A DNA stretch of 64,000 nucleotides from Actinobacillus indolicus (GCF_901764975.1 NZ_CABFKH010000001.1:124001-188000); one strand, 5' to 3'. Shown: positions 10,321 through 20,274, counted from the first letter of the stretch. A program made the numbers and translations. The notes: generated from the sequence alone by a model not told the origin.

Positions 10321-11087
10321 TGAATCGCGTATTGAAAAGCTTTTTTATGTTTGTCGTGTACGCATTCTTGTACATTCCAATCATCATTTTAGTCATTAAC
10401 TCTTTCAATGCAGATCGCTATGGTTTGACATGGAAGGGCTTTAGCTGGAACTGGTATGAGCGTTTATTTAGCAATGATACGCTCATTCAAGCAGCAACGA
10501 ACTCAATTACCATTGCCTTTTTTGCGGCGACTTTTGCAACATTAATTGGGGCATTAACATCAATCGCCTTATATCGCTACCGTTTCCGTGGGAAACAATT
10601 CGTAGGCGGTATGTTGTTTGTAGTTATGATGTCACCTGATATTGTTATGGCAGTCTCTTTACTTGCCTTATTTATGTTAGTCGGTGTTGCATTAGGCTTC
10701 TGGTCATTGTTACTTGCTCATATTACGTTCTGCTTACCTTACGTTGTGGTCACAGTATCTTCACGTTTAAATGACTTTGACTCAAAAATGTTGGAAGCAG
10801 CGAAAGATTTAGGCGCAAGTGAATTTACCATTTTACGTAAAATTTTATTCCCACTTTTATTACCTGCAATTATTTCAGGTTGGTTATTAAGTTTTACAAT
10901 TTCACTTGACGACGTTGTGGTTTCTTCTTTCGTGACCAGTGCGAGTTACGAAGTTTTACCATTGAAAATCTTCTCCTTGGTAAAAACAGGGGTAACACCT
11001 GAGGTGAATGCACTAGCGACTATTATGATTATTTTCTCACTAGCATTGGTTGTGTTAAGCCAACTTGTGTTACGCAAAAAAGATTAA
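10320..11087 (+). CDS. potC: Spermidine/putrescine ABC transporter permease PotC
   Basis: Second permease of the polyamine importer, 255 residues with six predicted helices. The EAA motif [26 protein letters not shown] occurs near residue 160, followed by FTISLDDVVVSSFVTS, a PotC/YdcV-type signature. The ATG shares a base with the potB stop (TAATG). A hairpin terminator follows at 11107-11127. No potD binding-protein gene follows, unlike the potABCD order of H. influenzae; the binding protein must be encoded elsewhere. Confidence 0.92.
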   Translation: MNRVLKSFFMFVVYAFLYIPIIILVINSFNADRYGLTWKGFSWNWYERLFSNDTLIQAATNSITIAFFAATFATLIGALTSIALYRYRFRGKQFVGGMLFVVMMSPDIVMAVSLLALFMLVGVALGFWSLLLAHITFCLPYVVVTVSSRLNDFDSKMLEAAKDLGASEFTILRKILFPLLLPAIISGWLLSFTISLDDVVVSSFVTSASYEVLPLKIFSLVKTGVTPEVNALATIMIIFSLALVVLSQLVLRKKD

Positions 11088-11106
11088 CCTTTCTTTTTTC
11101 TTTACT

Positions 11107-11130
11107 AAGCGGGTGTGATGCCCGCTTTTA
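11107..11130 (+). terminator. potABC terminator
   Basis: AAGCGGG (11107-11113) / CCCGCTT (11121-11127) with a 7-nt loop followed by TTATTTT, 19 nt after the potC stop. Confidence 0.75.
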
Positions 11131-11223
11131 TTTTGCAAAAATTTATAGAATCTCACCGCTTGCTCTGTTATTTTATCCAGTTTTCCGCTATTCTAACGCC
11201 TTTATATCAGATGGATAAATACA

Positions 11224-11832
11224 ATGATTGGACGACTTCACGGCAAAATTCTCGAAAAATCACCGCCAGAAATGGTGCTAGATGTGCAAGGTGTTGGCTA
11301 TGAATTACTGTTACCTATGACAAGTTTTTATAGTCTGCCAGCAGTGAATGAAGAAGTAACTATTTTTACTCATTTAGTTGTGCGTGAAGATGCGCATTTA
11401 TTGTTTGGGTTTGCACAAAAACAAGATAGAACCTTATTCCGAGAGTTAATTAAGACGAATGGTGTCGGTCCAAAACTTGCCCTTGCTATTTTATCTGCAA
11501 TGTCTGTCTCCCAATTTGCTACGGCAGTAGAGCAAGAAGAGTTAGCTAAGCTCACAAAAATTCCGGGTATTGGGCGTAAGACGGCCGAACGTCTGTTGGT
11601 AGAACTTAAAGGCAAATTCAAAGGTATGGCTCAAAGTGACTTCTTTGAAGAACATACTACTACAAATCATGTTGTGGCACATGATAGTCAAGATCCAGCA
11701 GATGAAGCTCAAGATGCCTTAATTGCATTAGGTTATAAACCAGCTGATGCAGAGAAAATGATTAAGAAAGTGAATAAAGCGGGTATGACAAGCGAACAGC
11801 TTATCCGTGAAGCATTAAAAAATGCCTTATAG
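11224..11832 (+). CDS. ruvA: Holliday junction DNA helicase subunit RuvA
   Basis: RuvA tetramers bind Holliday junctions and load RuvB for branch migration during recombination repair. The 202 residues start [17 protein letters not shown], contain the two helix-hairpin-helix segments ([19 protein letters not shown] near 70 and [19 protein letters not shown] near 107), and end with the C-terminal domain III ([21 protein letters not shown]) that contacts RuvB. It is followed by ruvB after 21 nt. A GGATAAATACA leader precedes ATG 11224. Confidence 0.97.
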   Translation: MIGRLHGKILEKSPPEMVLDVQGVGYELLLPMTSFYSLPAVNEEVTIFTHLVVREDAHLLFGFAQKQDRTLFRELIKTNGVGPKLALAILSAMSVSQFATAVEQEELAKLTKIPGIGRKTAERLLVELKGKFKGMAQSDFFEEHTTTNHVVAHDSQDPADEAQDALIALGYKPADAEKMIKKVNKAGMTSEQLIREALKNAL

Positions 11833-11853
11833 TGTAGAAATAGATAACGAATT

Positions 11854-12858
11854 ATGATTGAAGCAGACCGAATTATCAGTGCAACAGCAAAAAATGAAGA
11901 TGAAACGATTGATCGTGCAATTCGTCCAAAGATGCTTGCAGACTATGTGGGGCAGCCATCAGTGCGTGAACAGATGGAAATTTTCATTAAAGCCGCTAAG
12001 TTGCGTAACGATGCTTTAGATCATCTCCTGATTTTTGGCCCCCCTGGTTTAGGGAAAACCACCCTTGCGAATATTATCGCCAATGAAATGGGGGTCAATA
12101 TCCGTACTACATCTGGCCCTGTGCTTGAAAAAGCAGGGGATTTGGCGGCAATGCTAACCAATCTTGAACCCTATGATGTGCTGTTTATTGATGAAATTCA
12201 CCGTTTATCGCCAGCGATTGAAGAAGTGCTTTATCCTGCGATGGAAGATTATCAATTAGATATTATGATTGGTGAAGGGCCTGCAGCACGTTCAATTAAA
12301 CTCGATCTTCCCCCATTTACACTTGTAGGTGCGACAACGAGAGCAGGATCATTGACTTCTCCTTTGCGAGATCGCTTTGGGATCGTCCAACGTCTTGAAT
12401 TTTACTCTGTGGAAGATCTTACTTCTATTGTGAGCCGTAGTGCGAACTGCTTAAACTTAAATTTATCACCAGAAGGGGCATACGAAATTGCACGCCGTTC
12501 ACGTGGCACACCTCGTATCGCCAACCGTCTATTGCGTCGAGTGAGAGATTTTGCGGACGTACGAAACAATGGTGTCATTTCTTCTGATATTGCTAAGCAA
12601 GCCCTAACCATGTTAGATGTGGATTCCGAAGGCTTTGATTTTATGGATAGAAAACTGCTTTCTGCAGTGATTGAACGCTTTGACGGAGGCCCTGTTGGGC
12701 TAGATAATCTTGCCGCTGCCATTGGTGAAGAGAGAGATACTATCGAAGATGTGCTTGAGCCTTATCTCATTCAACAAGGTTTTTTACAGCGAACACCACG
12801 TGGGCGAATTGCTACATCACGGACCTATAGTCATTTTGGACTAAGTAAAATTGAGTAG
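11854..12858 (+). CDS. ruvB: Holliday junction branch-migration ATPase RuvB
   Basis: Hexameric AAA+ motor that drives branch migration together with RuvA. The 334 residues carry Walker [10 protein letters not shown] (62-70), Walker [11 protein letters not shown] (near 110), sensor [18 protein letters not shown] (near 157), the arginine-finger region and the C-terminal winged helix ending with [17 protein letters not shown]. The length matches the family. It is the second gene of ruvAB. Confidence 0.98.
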   Translation: MIEADRIISATAKNEDETIDRAIRPKMLADYVGQPSVREQMEIFIKAAKLRNDALDHLLIFGPPGLGKTTLANIIANEMGVNIRTTSGPVLEKAGDLAAMLTNLEPYDVLFIDEIHRLSPAIEEVLYPAMEDYQLDIMIGEGPAARSIKLDLPPFTLVGATTRAGSLTSPLRDRFGIVQRLEFYSVEDLTSIVSRSANCLNLNLSPEGAYEIARRSRGTPRIANRLLRRVRDFADVRNNGVISSDIAKQALTMLDVDSEGFDFMDRKLLSAVIERFDGGPVGLDNLAAAIGEERDTIEDVLEPYLIQQGFLQRTPRGRIATSRTYSHFGLSKIE

Positions 12859-12878
12859 GTCGGGCATTTATGCCCGAC
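12859..12878. repeat. Short palindrome directly after ruvB
   Basis: GTCGGGCAT (12859-12867) TT ATGCCCGAC (12870-12878) is a perfect 9-bp stem starting one base after the ruvB stop. There is no T run, so it looks like a REP-type palindromic element or an mRNA 3'-end protector rather than a classic terminator. Confidence 0.6.
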
Positions 12879-12909
12879 GATATTCACATTCCCGCCAAGC
12901 TTACGTAAC

Positions 12910-12973
12910 AACAAGCGGTCTGATTTTAAGAAAATTTTGCAAAATTTCCCCATAATCAAACCGCTTGTTTTTT
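12910..12973 (+). terminator. ruvAB terminator from an inverted uptake-signal pair
   Basis: AACAAGCGGT (12910-12919) pairs with ACCGCTTGTT (12960-12969), followed by TTTT. The two arms are exact opposite-orientation uptake signals with their AT-rich tails lying between them. Confidence 0.7.
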
Positions 12974-13113
12974 ATTCAAAATCCTTTCTATTTCTTGAAG
13001 TAGTTCTCATATCTTAAAATTTTTATTGTAAAAGTCTTAACAAAAACTTTACAAAAGTATCTTTTTACGATACTAATTAGAGAATTCTCACAACATCATA
13101 TGGAGACATTTCT

Positions 13114-14751
13114 ATGCAAACAACTTTTACCCGTTCTTTATTGGCAAGTGCAGTTGCACTTGGTCTTTCTGTTTCTGCTTTTGCAGCAAAAGTGCCTGAA
13201 GGTACTGTGCTTGCAGATAAGCAAGAAGTGATTATTAACAACAGCTCAGAACCATCAAGTTTTGACCCGCATAAAACAGAAGGCGTGCCAGAAGCGCAGG
13301 TTTCATATCAATTATTAGAAGGTTTAGTGACTAAGGATTCAGCGGGTGAAGTGATTCCGGGTATGGCGGAAACATGGACAAACTCTGATGATTTCAAAAC
13401 ATGGACATTCAATTTACGTAAAGATGCAAAATGGTCTAACGGTGACCCTGTTACTGCACACGATTTTGAATTCTCTCTGAAACGTTTAGGCGATCCAAAA
13501 ACGGCTTCACCTTATGCAAGTTACCTAAACTATCTTCAAGTGGAAAACGCACAAGACATCATTGATGCGAAAAAAGCACCAAGCGAGTTAGGTGTTAAAG
13601 CTCTTGATGATTACACTTTAGAAATCAAATTAAGCAACCCAGTGCCTTATTTAGTTGGCATGATGACTCACCAAACCATGTTGCCAGTGCCAAAAGCGGT
13701 GGTTGAAAAATTAGGTGATGCGTGGGTGAAAAAAGAGAACTATGTAGGTAACGGTGCTTATAAACTCGCAGAACACGTAATCAACGAAAAAATCGTATTT
13801 GAACGTAACCCACTTTATTGGAACGATAAAGAAACTGTTATCAATAAAGCGACATTCTTAATGATTTCAAACTCAAGTACCGATGTACAACGTTATCGTG
13901 CGGGTGATTTACATATCACTAGCTACGCATTACCACCGGAGCAGTTCCCAACACTCAAAAAAGAAATCCCGAATGAAGTGTTTGTAACTCGTACACTTTC
14001 TACTTACTACTATGAGCCAAACAACGAAAAAGCACCATTTAACGATGTGCGTGTACGTAAGGCGTTGAACCTTGCTTTAGATCGTAATGTGATTACGGAT
14101 AAAGTATTAGGTCAAGGTCAAACCCCAACTTATGTGTTTACACCGCCGTACATTACAGAAGGTCACTTAATCCAACAACCTGAATATTCAAAACAGGATA
14201 TGGCATCTCGTAAAGCAGAAGCGGTTAAATTGTTAGAAGAAGCGGGCTTTAGTAAATCAAATCCACTTAAATTTACGTTGTTATATAACACCAACGAAAA
14301 CCACAAAAAAGTGGCGATTGCAGCACAATCTATCTTAAAACAAAACACAAACGGTATTGTCGATATCAAGCTTGAAAACCAAGAGTGGAAAACCTTCTTA
14401 GATACTCGCCGTAGTGGTAACTATGATGTAGCGCGTGCAGGTTGGGCAGCTGACTATAACCAAGCATCTACTTTCGGTAAATACTTCTTGTCTAACTCAA
14501 GTAACAATACTGCACGTTATAAGAGCGAAGCTTATGATGCAGAAATTAATGCAGCATACAAAGCGGGTAATGCAGAAGAACGTGCAGCAGCGTATGCAAA
14601 AGCAGAAGAGCAGTTAGCGAAAGATTATGCGATCATTCCTATCTATAACTATGTCAACCCACGTTTAGTCAAACCATTCGTGAAAGGTTATGAAGGTAAA
14701 GATCCACAAGATGATATCTTCTTAAGAAACTTATATATTATTAAACAATAA
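13114..14751 (+). CDS. oppA: Periplasmic oligopeptide-binding protein OppA
   Basis: Binding protein of the oligopeptide ABC importer. The 545 residues begin with a signal peptide (MQTTFTRSLLASAVALGLS, cleavage at AFA/AKVPEG). The family 5 features are NSSEPSSFDPHKTEGVPEAQV near residue 45, LVTKDSAGEVIPGMAETW near 70 and NLRKDAKWSNGDPVTAHDF. The YNTNENHKKVAIAAQSILKQ segment and the C-terminal AEEQLAKDYAIIPIYNY are typical of OppA. AGGAG-like GGAGA lies 8 nt before ATG 13114. It heads oppABCDF; an uptake-signal hairpin at 14760-14813 separates it from oppB. Confidence 0.95.
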   Translation: MQTTFTRSLLASAVALGLSVSAFAAKVPEGTVLADKQEVIINNSSEPSSFDPHKTEGVPEAQVSYQLLEGLVTKDSAGEVIPGMAETWTNSDDFKTWTFNLRKDAKWSNGDPVTAHDFEFSLKRLGDPKTASPYASYLNYLQVENAQDIIDAKKAPSELGVKALDDYTLEIKLSNPVPYLVGMMTHQTMLPVPKAVVEKLGDAWVKKENYVGNGAYKLAEHVINEKIVFERNPLYWNDKETVINKATFLMISNSSTDVQRYRAGDLHITSYALPPEQFPTLKKEIPNEVFVTRTLSTYYYEPNNEKAPFNDVRVRKALNLALDRNVITDKVLGQGQTPTYVFTPPYITEGHLIQQPEYSKQDMASRKAEAVKLLEEAGFSKSNPLKFTLLYNTNENHKKVAIAAQSILKQNTNGIVDIKLENQEWKTFLDTRRSGNYDVARAGWAADYNQASTFGKYFLSNSSNNTARYKSEAYDAEINAAYKAGNAEERAAAYAKAEEQLAKDYAIIPIYNYVNPRLVKPFVKGYEGKDPQDDIFLRNLYIIKQ

Positions 14752-14759
14752 TTTTTTGT

Positions 14760-14813
14760 AAGCGGTGCGATCTTCTTAAAAATTTGCAAATTTTTGGGGA
14801 GATCGCCCCGCTT
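14760..14813 (+). terminator. Attenuator-type hairpin between oppA and oppB
   Basis: AAGCGGTGCGATCT (14760-14773) pairs with AGATCGCCCCGCTT (14800-14813) with one mismatch, followed by GTTTTATTT. Both arms contain uptake-signal-like cores (the left is degenerate). It probably limits read-through from oppA into the permease genes. Confidence 0.65.
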
Positions 14814-14848
14814 GTTTTATTTATAAGTGTGGATTGGAGAATTTACCT

Positions 14849-15772
14849 ATGTTTAAGTTTATAGTTAAAAGGATTTTAGAAGCAATTCCGACGCTTTTTA
14901 TTTTAATTACATTTTCATTCTTCTTAATGCGTCTTGCGCCGGGTAGTCCATTTACCTCTGAGCGTGCTTATCCGCCTGAAGTGATGGCGAATATTGAAGC
15001 GAAATATCACTTAAATGAACCGTTATATAAACAGTATTTCATTTACTTGGAAAACCTATCTAAAGGGGATTTTGGGCCGTCTTTCAAATATAAAGATCAA
15101 ACAGTGAATGATTTGATTGCCTCTGCTTTCCCTGTATCCATTAAATTAGGGATTGTCGCCTTTATCTTTGCGGTCACATTGGGATTATTGGCAGGCACAG
15201 TCGCCGCCTTGAAGCAGAATAGCAGGTGGGACTATATTGTAATGTCCTTTGCTATGACGGGCGTTATTATGCCGAGCTTCGTCTTCGCACCGTTATTAGT
15301 GCTATTCTTTGCGATTTACCTCAAATGGCTGCCTGCGGGTGGCTGGAACGGCGGACAACTTTATTATATGGTCTTGCCGGTATTATCATTAACCATCGCT
15401 TATGTGGCAGGGATTGCACGTATTACCCGTGGTTCAATGATCGAAGTATTACACTCTAACTTTATTCGTACCGCAAAAGCGAAAGGATTACCTCTAAGCC
15501 GAATTATCTTTAAACACGCTTTACGCCCTGCGTTATTACCCGTTATCACCTATTTAGGCCCTGCATTTGTGGGAATTATTACGGGTTCAATGGTGATTGA
15601 AAGTGTTTTCGGTTTACCAGGTATCGGGCAACTTTTCGTAAACGGTGCGTTAAACCGTGATTACTCTTTAGTGTTAAGTTTAACGATTTTGGTTGGAACA
15701 TTAACCATCACATTCAATGCAATTGTGGATATTTTATACGCCGTAATTGATCCGAAAATTCGTTATTCATAA
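14849..15772 (+). CDS. oppB: Oligopeptide ABC transporter permease OppB
   Basis: Inner-membrane permease. The start is ATG 14849 with GGAGA (14836-14840) at good spacing; an in-frame TTG at 14834 overlaps the ribosome site itself. The 307 residues begin MFKFIVKRILEAIPTLFILI and include MRLAPGSPFTSERAYPPEV, six helices and the EAA loop IRTAKAKGLPLSRIIFKHALRPALLPV near residue 210, then SVFGLPGIGQLFV. oppC follows after 12 nt. Confidence 0.95.
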   Translation: MFKFIVKRILEAIPTLFILITFSFFLMRLAPGSPFTSERAYPPEVMANIEAKYHLNEPLYKQYFIYLENLSKGDFGPSFKYKDQTVNDLIASAFPVSIKLGIVAFIFAVTLGLLAGTVAALKQNSRWDYIVMSFAMTGVIMPSFVFAPLLVLFFAIYLKWLPAGGWNGGQLYYMVLPVLSLTIAYVAGIARITRGSMIEVLHSNFIRTAKAKGLPLSRIIFKHALRPALLPVITYLGPAFVGIITGSMVIESVFGLPGIGQLFVNGALNRDYSLVLSLTILVGTLTITFNAIVDILYAVIDPKIRYS

Positions 15773-15784
15773 GGAGTCAGTGAG

Positions 15785-16702
15785 ATGTTAAATAACAAAA
15801 AGAATCAAGAGCTTGCTGAAAAATTGGCGGAGCAAAATGCCGATCTGATTTTAGAAGGTCGTAGCCTTTGGCAAGATGCTCGTCGCCGTTTCTTCCGCAA
15901 TAAAGCGGCGGTTGCCAGTTTGATTATTTTATTCTTTGTGGTGCTGTTTATTACCTTTGCACCGATGCTCATGCCGTTTAGCTATGAAGATACCGACTGG
16001 AATATGATGAGTGCCGCACCAGATATGGAGTCAGGTCACTATTTCGGTACAGATGCCTCAGGGCGTGATTTGCTCGTGCGAATTGCGATGGGTGGACGTA
16101 TTTCTTTGATGGTCGGGATTGCAGGGGCATTAATTGCTGTTGTGATTGGGACGATTTACGGAGCGATTTCAGGCTATGTCGGCGGTAAAGTGGATATGAT
16201 CATGATGCGTTTATTGGAAATCTTAGGCTCATTCCCATTTATGTTCTTCGTGATTTTATTGGTGACATTCTTCGGTCAAAACATTCTTTTGATTTTCGTG
16301 GCAATCGGGATGATTGCATGGTTAAGCCTTGCTCGTATTGTGCGTGGACAAACCCTCAGCTTGAAAAACAAAGAGTTTATTGAAGCGGCGATTGTCTGCG
16401 GTGTGCCGAAACGCCAAATCATCTGGAAACATATTATCCCGAACGTATTAGGTATCGTGGTGGTTTATGCTTCGTTAGAAGTGCCTTCTCTTATCTTATT
16501 TGAATCTTTCTTAAGTTTCTTAGGCTTAGGCACACAAGAGCCGATGAGTAGCTGGGGTGCATTATTAAGCGATGGTGCAGCCCAAATGGAAACATCGCCG
16601 TGGTTATTGGCATTTCCAGCCTTTTTCCTCTGCTTAACGTTGTTCTGTTTTAACTTTATTGGCGATGGTTTACGTGATGCCCTCGATCCAAAAGATAGAT
16701 AG
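15785..16702 (+). CDS. oppC: Oligopeptide ABC transporter permease OppC
   Basis: Second permease of the Opp importer, 305 residues. The cytosolic N-terminus (residues 1-40, with SLWQDARRRFFRNKAAVASL) is characteristic of OppC, followed by six helices, the HYFGTDASGRDLLVRI segment and the EAA loop FIEAAIVCGVPKRQIIWKHIIPNV near 200. AAGGAG lies 8 nt before the ATG. oppD follows after 8 nt. Confidence 0.95.
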   Translation: MLNNKKNQELAEKLAEQNADLILEGRSLWQDARRRFFRNKAAVASLIILFFVVLFITFAPMLMPFSYEDTDWNMMSAAPDMESGHYFGTDASGRDLLVRIAMGGRISLMVGIAGALIAVVIGTIYGAISGYVGGKVDMIMMRLLEILGSFPFMFFVILLVTFFGQNILLIFVAIGMIAWLSLARIVRGQTLSLKNKEFIEAAIVCGVPKRQIIWKHIIPNVLGIVVVYASLEVPSLILFESFLSFLGLGTQEPMSSWGALLSDGAAQMETSPWLLAFPAFFLCLTLFCFNFIGDGLRDALDPKDR

Positions 16703-16710
16703 GAGATCTC

Positions 16711-17694
16711 ATGTCAGCGATACACAATTTACTTTTAGACGTGCAAGATCTGCGTGTCAATTTTAAAACACCCGATGGTATGGTAACCGCCGTAAACGAT
16801 CTTAACTTTACCCTTGATGCAGGGGAAACATTGGGGATCGTAGGGGAGTCAGGTTCAGGTAAATCTCAAACTGCCTTTGCGTTAATGGGGTTATTGGCGG
16901 CAAACGGGATTGTGTCAGGTTCGGCAAAATTTCGTGGTAAAGAGCTAGTCAATTTACCCACGGCGGAATTAAATAAAATCCGTGCGAATGAAATTGCAAT
17001 GATTTTCCAAGACCCGATGACCTCGTTAAATCCGTATATGAAAGTCGGTGAGCAGTTAATGGAAGTGTTAATGCTACACAAAGGCTTAGGCAAAGAAGCA
17101 GCATTCAATGAATCGGTCAAAATGTTAGATGCGGTAAAAATGCCTGAAGCCAAAAAACGTATGGGTATGTACCCTCATGAATTTTCAGGCGGTATGCGCC
17201 AGCGTGTAATGATTGCCATGGCATTGCTGTGTCGCCCGAAATTATTGATTGCCGATGAGCCGACAACTGCATTAGACGTGACAGTTCAAGCACAAATCAT
17301 GACCTTATTGAATGAACTCAAACGAGAATTCAATACCGCTATTATTATGATTACCCATGATTTAGGGGTAGTGGCAGGAATCTGCGATAAAGTGTTAGTC
17401 ATGTACGCAGGCAGAACGATGGAATACGGCACGGCGGATCAAATTTTCTATCACCCGACCCACCCTTATTCGATTGGTTTAATGGATGCGATTCCACGTT
17501 TAGACGGACAAGCGGAAACCTTAGTCACCATTCCAGGTAATCCGCCGAATTTATTACAATTACCAAAAGGTTGTCCGTTCTCGCCACGTTGTAAACATTT
17601 TAGCTCTCAATGTTTGGTTGCCCCGCAACTCGAGCGTTTAGATGACGGTCGTTTACGTAACTGTTGGATTCCAGTGGAGAAGTTTGCCCTATGA
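16711..17694 (+). CDS. oppD: Oligopeptide ABC transporter ATPase OppD
   Basis: ATPase subunit, 327 residues. Walker [12 protein letters not shown] (near residue 46), Q-loop [12 protein letters not shown], signature [20 protein letters not shown], Walker [15 protein letters not shown] and switch [13 protein letters not shown] are present. The C-terminal oligopeptide-transporter extension includes a cysteine set ([15 protein letters not shown]) likely to hold an iron-sulfur or metal site, as in Dpp/Opp ATPases. The stop overlaps the oppF ATG (ATGA). Confidence 0.95.
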   Translation: MSAIHNLLLDVQDLRVNFKTPDGMVTAVNDLNFTLDAGETLGIVGESGSGKSQTAFALMGLLAANGIVSGSAKFRGKELVNLPTAELNKIRANEIAMIFQDPMTSLNPYMKVGEQLMEVLMLHKGLGKEAAFNESVKMLDAVKMPEAKKRMGMYPHEFSGGMRQRVMIAMALLCRPKLLIADEPTTALDVTVQAQIMTLLNELKREFNTAIIMITHDLGVVAGICDKVLVMYAGRTMEYGTADQIFYHPTHPYSIGLMDAIPRLDGQAETLVTIPGNPPNLLQLPKGCPFSPRCKHFSSQCLVAPQLERLDDGRLRNCWIPVEKFAL

Positions 17695-18686
17695 GCCAAA
17701 ATATGACAGAGAAAAAATTGATTCTTGAAGTCACAAACTTGGATGTGAACTTCAAAATTAAAGATAAAAAAGCCCTCTTTTTTGCCAAACCGCAAACGCT
17801 CAAAGCGGTCAATAACGTATCGTTTAAATTATACGAAGGTGAAACCTTAGGTGTGGTTGGAGAATCTGGTTGTGGTAAATCAACCTTAGCCCGAGCTATT
17901 ATCGGCTTGGTTCAATCATCAGCAGGGAATATCGTTTGGTTAGGTAAAGATTTGAGTCATCAATCAAAAGCAGAATGGAAGAATACCCGAAAAGATATTC
18001 AGATGATTTTCCAAGATCCACTGGCTTCACTCAACCCTCGTATGAATATCGGCGAAATTATCGCAGAGCCGTTGAAAATTTACCAACCACAATTAAGCGA
18101 TGCGGAAGTGAAAGAACGTGTGCAAGCGATGATGATGAAAGTGGGATTATTACCAAACTTAATCAACCGCTATCCCCACGAGTTTTCAGGCGGACAATGT
18201 CAACGTATCGGAATTGCTCGAGCGCTGATTATTGAACCGAAAATGATTATTTGTGATGAACCTGTTTCAGCGCTCGATGTATCGATTCAAGCTCAAGTAG
18301 TGAACTTATTGAAATCGTTACAAAAAGAGATGGGCTTATCGCTGATTTTCATTGCCCACGATTTAGCAGTGGTAAAACATATTTCCGATCGTGTGTTGGT
18401 GATGTACTTGGGTAATGCGGTGGAGCTAGGTACGGATGATGAAGTGTATAACCACACTAAACATCCTTATACCAAAGCATTAATGTCTGCGGTGCCGATT
18501 CCTGATCCAAAATTGGAACGTAATAAAGAAATTCAATTATTGGAAGGAGATTTACCATCGCCAATTAACCCTCCGTCAGGCTGTGTGTTTAGAACACGCT
18601 GTCCGCTTGCCGATGAAAATTGTGCGAAGGAAAAGCCTGTGCTGAAAGGCAACGACAGCCATTTTGTTGCTTGCTTTAAAGCTTAG
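17691..18686 (+). CDS. oppF: Oligopeptide ABC transporter ATPase OppF
   Basis: Second ATPase of the importer. The start is taken at ATG 17691, overlapping the oppD stop (ATGA) and preceded by GTGGAGA; a longer in-frame frame from 17664 adds residues without homology. The 331 residues show Walker A GESGCGKST, FQDPLASLNPRMNI, signature FSGGQCQRIGIARALIIEPK, Walker B MIICDEPVSALDVS and the C-terminal GCVFRTRCPLADENC cysteine motif. It is the last gene of oppABCDF, and a palindromic repeat follows. Confidence 0.95.
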   Translation: MSQNMTEKKLILEVTNLDVNFKIKDKKALFFAKPQTLKAVNNVSFKLYEGETLGVVGESGCGKSTLARAIIGLVQSSAGNIVWLGKDLSHQSKAEWKNTRKDIQMIFQDPLASLNPRMNIGEIIAEPLKIYQPQLSDAEVKERVQAMMMKVGLLPNLINRYPHEFSGGQCQRIGIARALIIEPKMIICDEPVSALDVSIQAQVVNLLKSLQKEMGLSLIFIAHDLAVVKHISDRVLVMYLGNAVELGTDDEVYNHTKHPYTKALMSAVPIPDPKLERNKEIQLLEGDLPSPINPPSGCVFRTRCPLADENCAKEKPVLKGNDSHFVACFKA

Positions 18687-18698
18687 TATTTTTCTCCG

Positions 18699-18861
18699 AA
18701 AGCCCTCTCTCTGCTCAAAATAGCCTTCGCTATTTTGAGCTGTCTCTCTCCCGCAAGCGGGAGAGAGTGATGTATCGCAAGATGTTGAATTATCGTTCCC
18801 CTCTCCCGTTTACGGGAGAGGGTGGAGTAAATTCGCAGAATTTGCGGAGGGAGAGGGCTTT
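18699..18861. repeat. Dispersed palindromic repeat element downstream of oppF
   Basis: A compact cluster of nested hairpins bounded by near-complementary ends: AAAGCCCTCTCT (18699-18710) and GGGAGAGGGCTTT (ending 18861). Inside are GCTCAAAATAG/CTATTTTGAGC (18713-18723/18730-18740), CTCTCTCCCGC/GCGGGAGAGAG (18744-18754/18757-18767), CCCTCTCCCGT/ACGGGAGAGGG (18799-18809/18812-18822) and AAATTC/GAATTT near 18829-18843. The GC-rich CTCTCCC motif is repeated in both orientations. It looks like a REP/MITE-type mosaic; the 60-residue reading frame across it is not a gene. No second copy is in the window. Confidence 0.75.
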
Positions 18862-18906
18862 GCAAGATATTCGAGAGAACCGACCGCTTGTTTAGCTTAA
18901 AGATAG

Positions 18907-20274
18907 TTATTCAATCAATCCTTTCTTCAATCTCTCAAAATAACTTCTCGTTTCTTCAATTACCACGTGACGTAATGCCACTAATGCAACTAAGTTCGGG
19001 AATGCCATTAATCCATTCACAATATCCGCAATCGTCCAAATAGTGCTTAATTTAATAAATGGTGCGACGGCAATTAATGCAATAAAAGCAAGGCGGTAAA
19101 ATTTGATCCACTTCGTTCTACCACCAGTTAAATAGACAAAGCAACGTTCACCGTAATAACACCACCCTAAAATAGTTGTAAATGCGAAGAAGACGAGGCT
19201 AACTGTCACAACTAATGCACCAATAGAACTATTTAATCCTTCTGAAAAGGCTAAATTGGTTAATTTAGCGCCTTCTGTTGAACCACTCCAAACGCCAGTT
19301 AATACAATGACTAAACCTGTCATCGTACAGACAATGATGGTATCGAGAAATGTTCCTGTCATAGAGATTAACCCTTGACGTACAGGTTCTTTGGTATGAG
19401 CCGCAGCCGCTGCAATAGGCGCAGATCCTAAACCTGATTCATTCGAGAAAATACCTCGGGCCACACCCGCTTGGATGGCTTGCATTACAGTAAAGCCAAA
19501 AATACCCCCAAGTGCAGCTTGCGGATTAAAGGCTGCATGAATAATCAATCCAATCGTTTCAGGAATTCTGTCGGCGTGAGTAATCAAGATAAAAAGAGAG
19601 GCTACCACATAGCTTATCGCCATAAATGGTACGATCACCATCGAAATTTTAGAAATACGTTTTACGCCACCCAGTGTAATTGCAGCTACGGTTAAGGTTA
19701 AAATAACCGCAGTAATGTTGATTGGTAGGCTAAAGGTATCTTCTAATGCGGTTGTGATACCGTTAATTTGCGGGAATGTCCCGATACCAAATAGGGCGAC
19801 CATCACGCCAAATATAGCAAATAATTTCGCGAGCCATTTCCATTTTTGACCCATACCTAATTCAATGTAATACATTGGGCCACCAGCAATAAAGCCGTCT
19901 TTATCTTTGGTGCGGAATTTTAGAGCAAGTAAACATTCGGCATATTTGGTAGCCATGCCAAAAAGAGCGATGATCCACATCCAAAAGACTGCACCAGGGC
20001 CACCTGCTTGAATTGCGGTCGCGACACCGACAATATTTCCCGTACCAATAGTGGCAGCGAGTGCAGTGGAAAGCGCACCAAAGGCGGAAATATCACCGGA
20101 TTGGTTATCGCCTTTTTCTCGTTTAAACATGTAAGAAAAAGCACGTGGTAAGCTGAAAAATTGGATAAGTTTTAATTTTAAGGTGAAGTAAATGCCTACA
20201 CCTGAAATTAAAATGAGGAGGGGAGGTCCCCAAACGATACTGTTGATATTATTTAGAATGGTGTCGATTGACAT
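18907..20274 (-). CDS. Sodium:alanine/glycine symporter (AGCS family)
   Basis: Inner-membrane Na+-coupled amino-acid symporter. The start is the ATG complementary to 20272-20274 (MSIDTILNNINSIVWG) with GAGGAA upstream; the frame extends 23 further codons but these lie in the leader. The 455 residues have about ten helices and the AGCS signatures GTGNIVGVATAIQAGGPGA near residue 85, GGPMYYIELGMG near 140 and GVARGIFSNESGLGSAPIA near 270, with GERCFVYLTGG near the end. A tandem glycine riboswitch (20380-20580) lies in its leader, so glycine is a likely substrate or signal; alanine is the other family substrate. Confidence 0.93.
   Translation of the reverse strand: MSIDTILNNINSIVWGPPLLILISGVGIYFTLKLKLIQFFSLPRAFSYMFKREKGDNQSGDISAFGALSTALAATIGTGNIVGVATAIQAGGPGAVFWMWIIALFGMATKYAECLLALKFRTKDKDGFIAGGPMYYIELGMGQKWKWLAKLFAIFGVMVALFGIGTFPQINGITTALEDTFSLPINITAVILTLTVAAITLGGVKRISKISMVIVPFMAISYVVASLFILITHADRIPETIGLIIHAAFNPQAALGGIFGFTVMQAIQAGVARGIFSNESGLGSAPIAAAAAHTKEPVRQGLISMTGTFLDTIIVCTMTGLVIVLTGVWSGSTEGAKLTNLAFSEGLNSSIGALVVTVSLVFFAFTTILGWCYYGERCFVYLTGGRTKWIKFYRLAFIALIAVAPFIKLSTIWTIADIVNGLMAFPNLVALVALRHVVIEETRSYFERLKKGLIE

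Noticed and set aside
18683-18865. 60-residue reading frame on the minus strand after oppF
   Set aside because: It is a translation of the palindromic repeat (Arg/Leu/Pro-rich) with no ribosome site.
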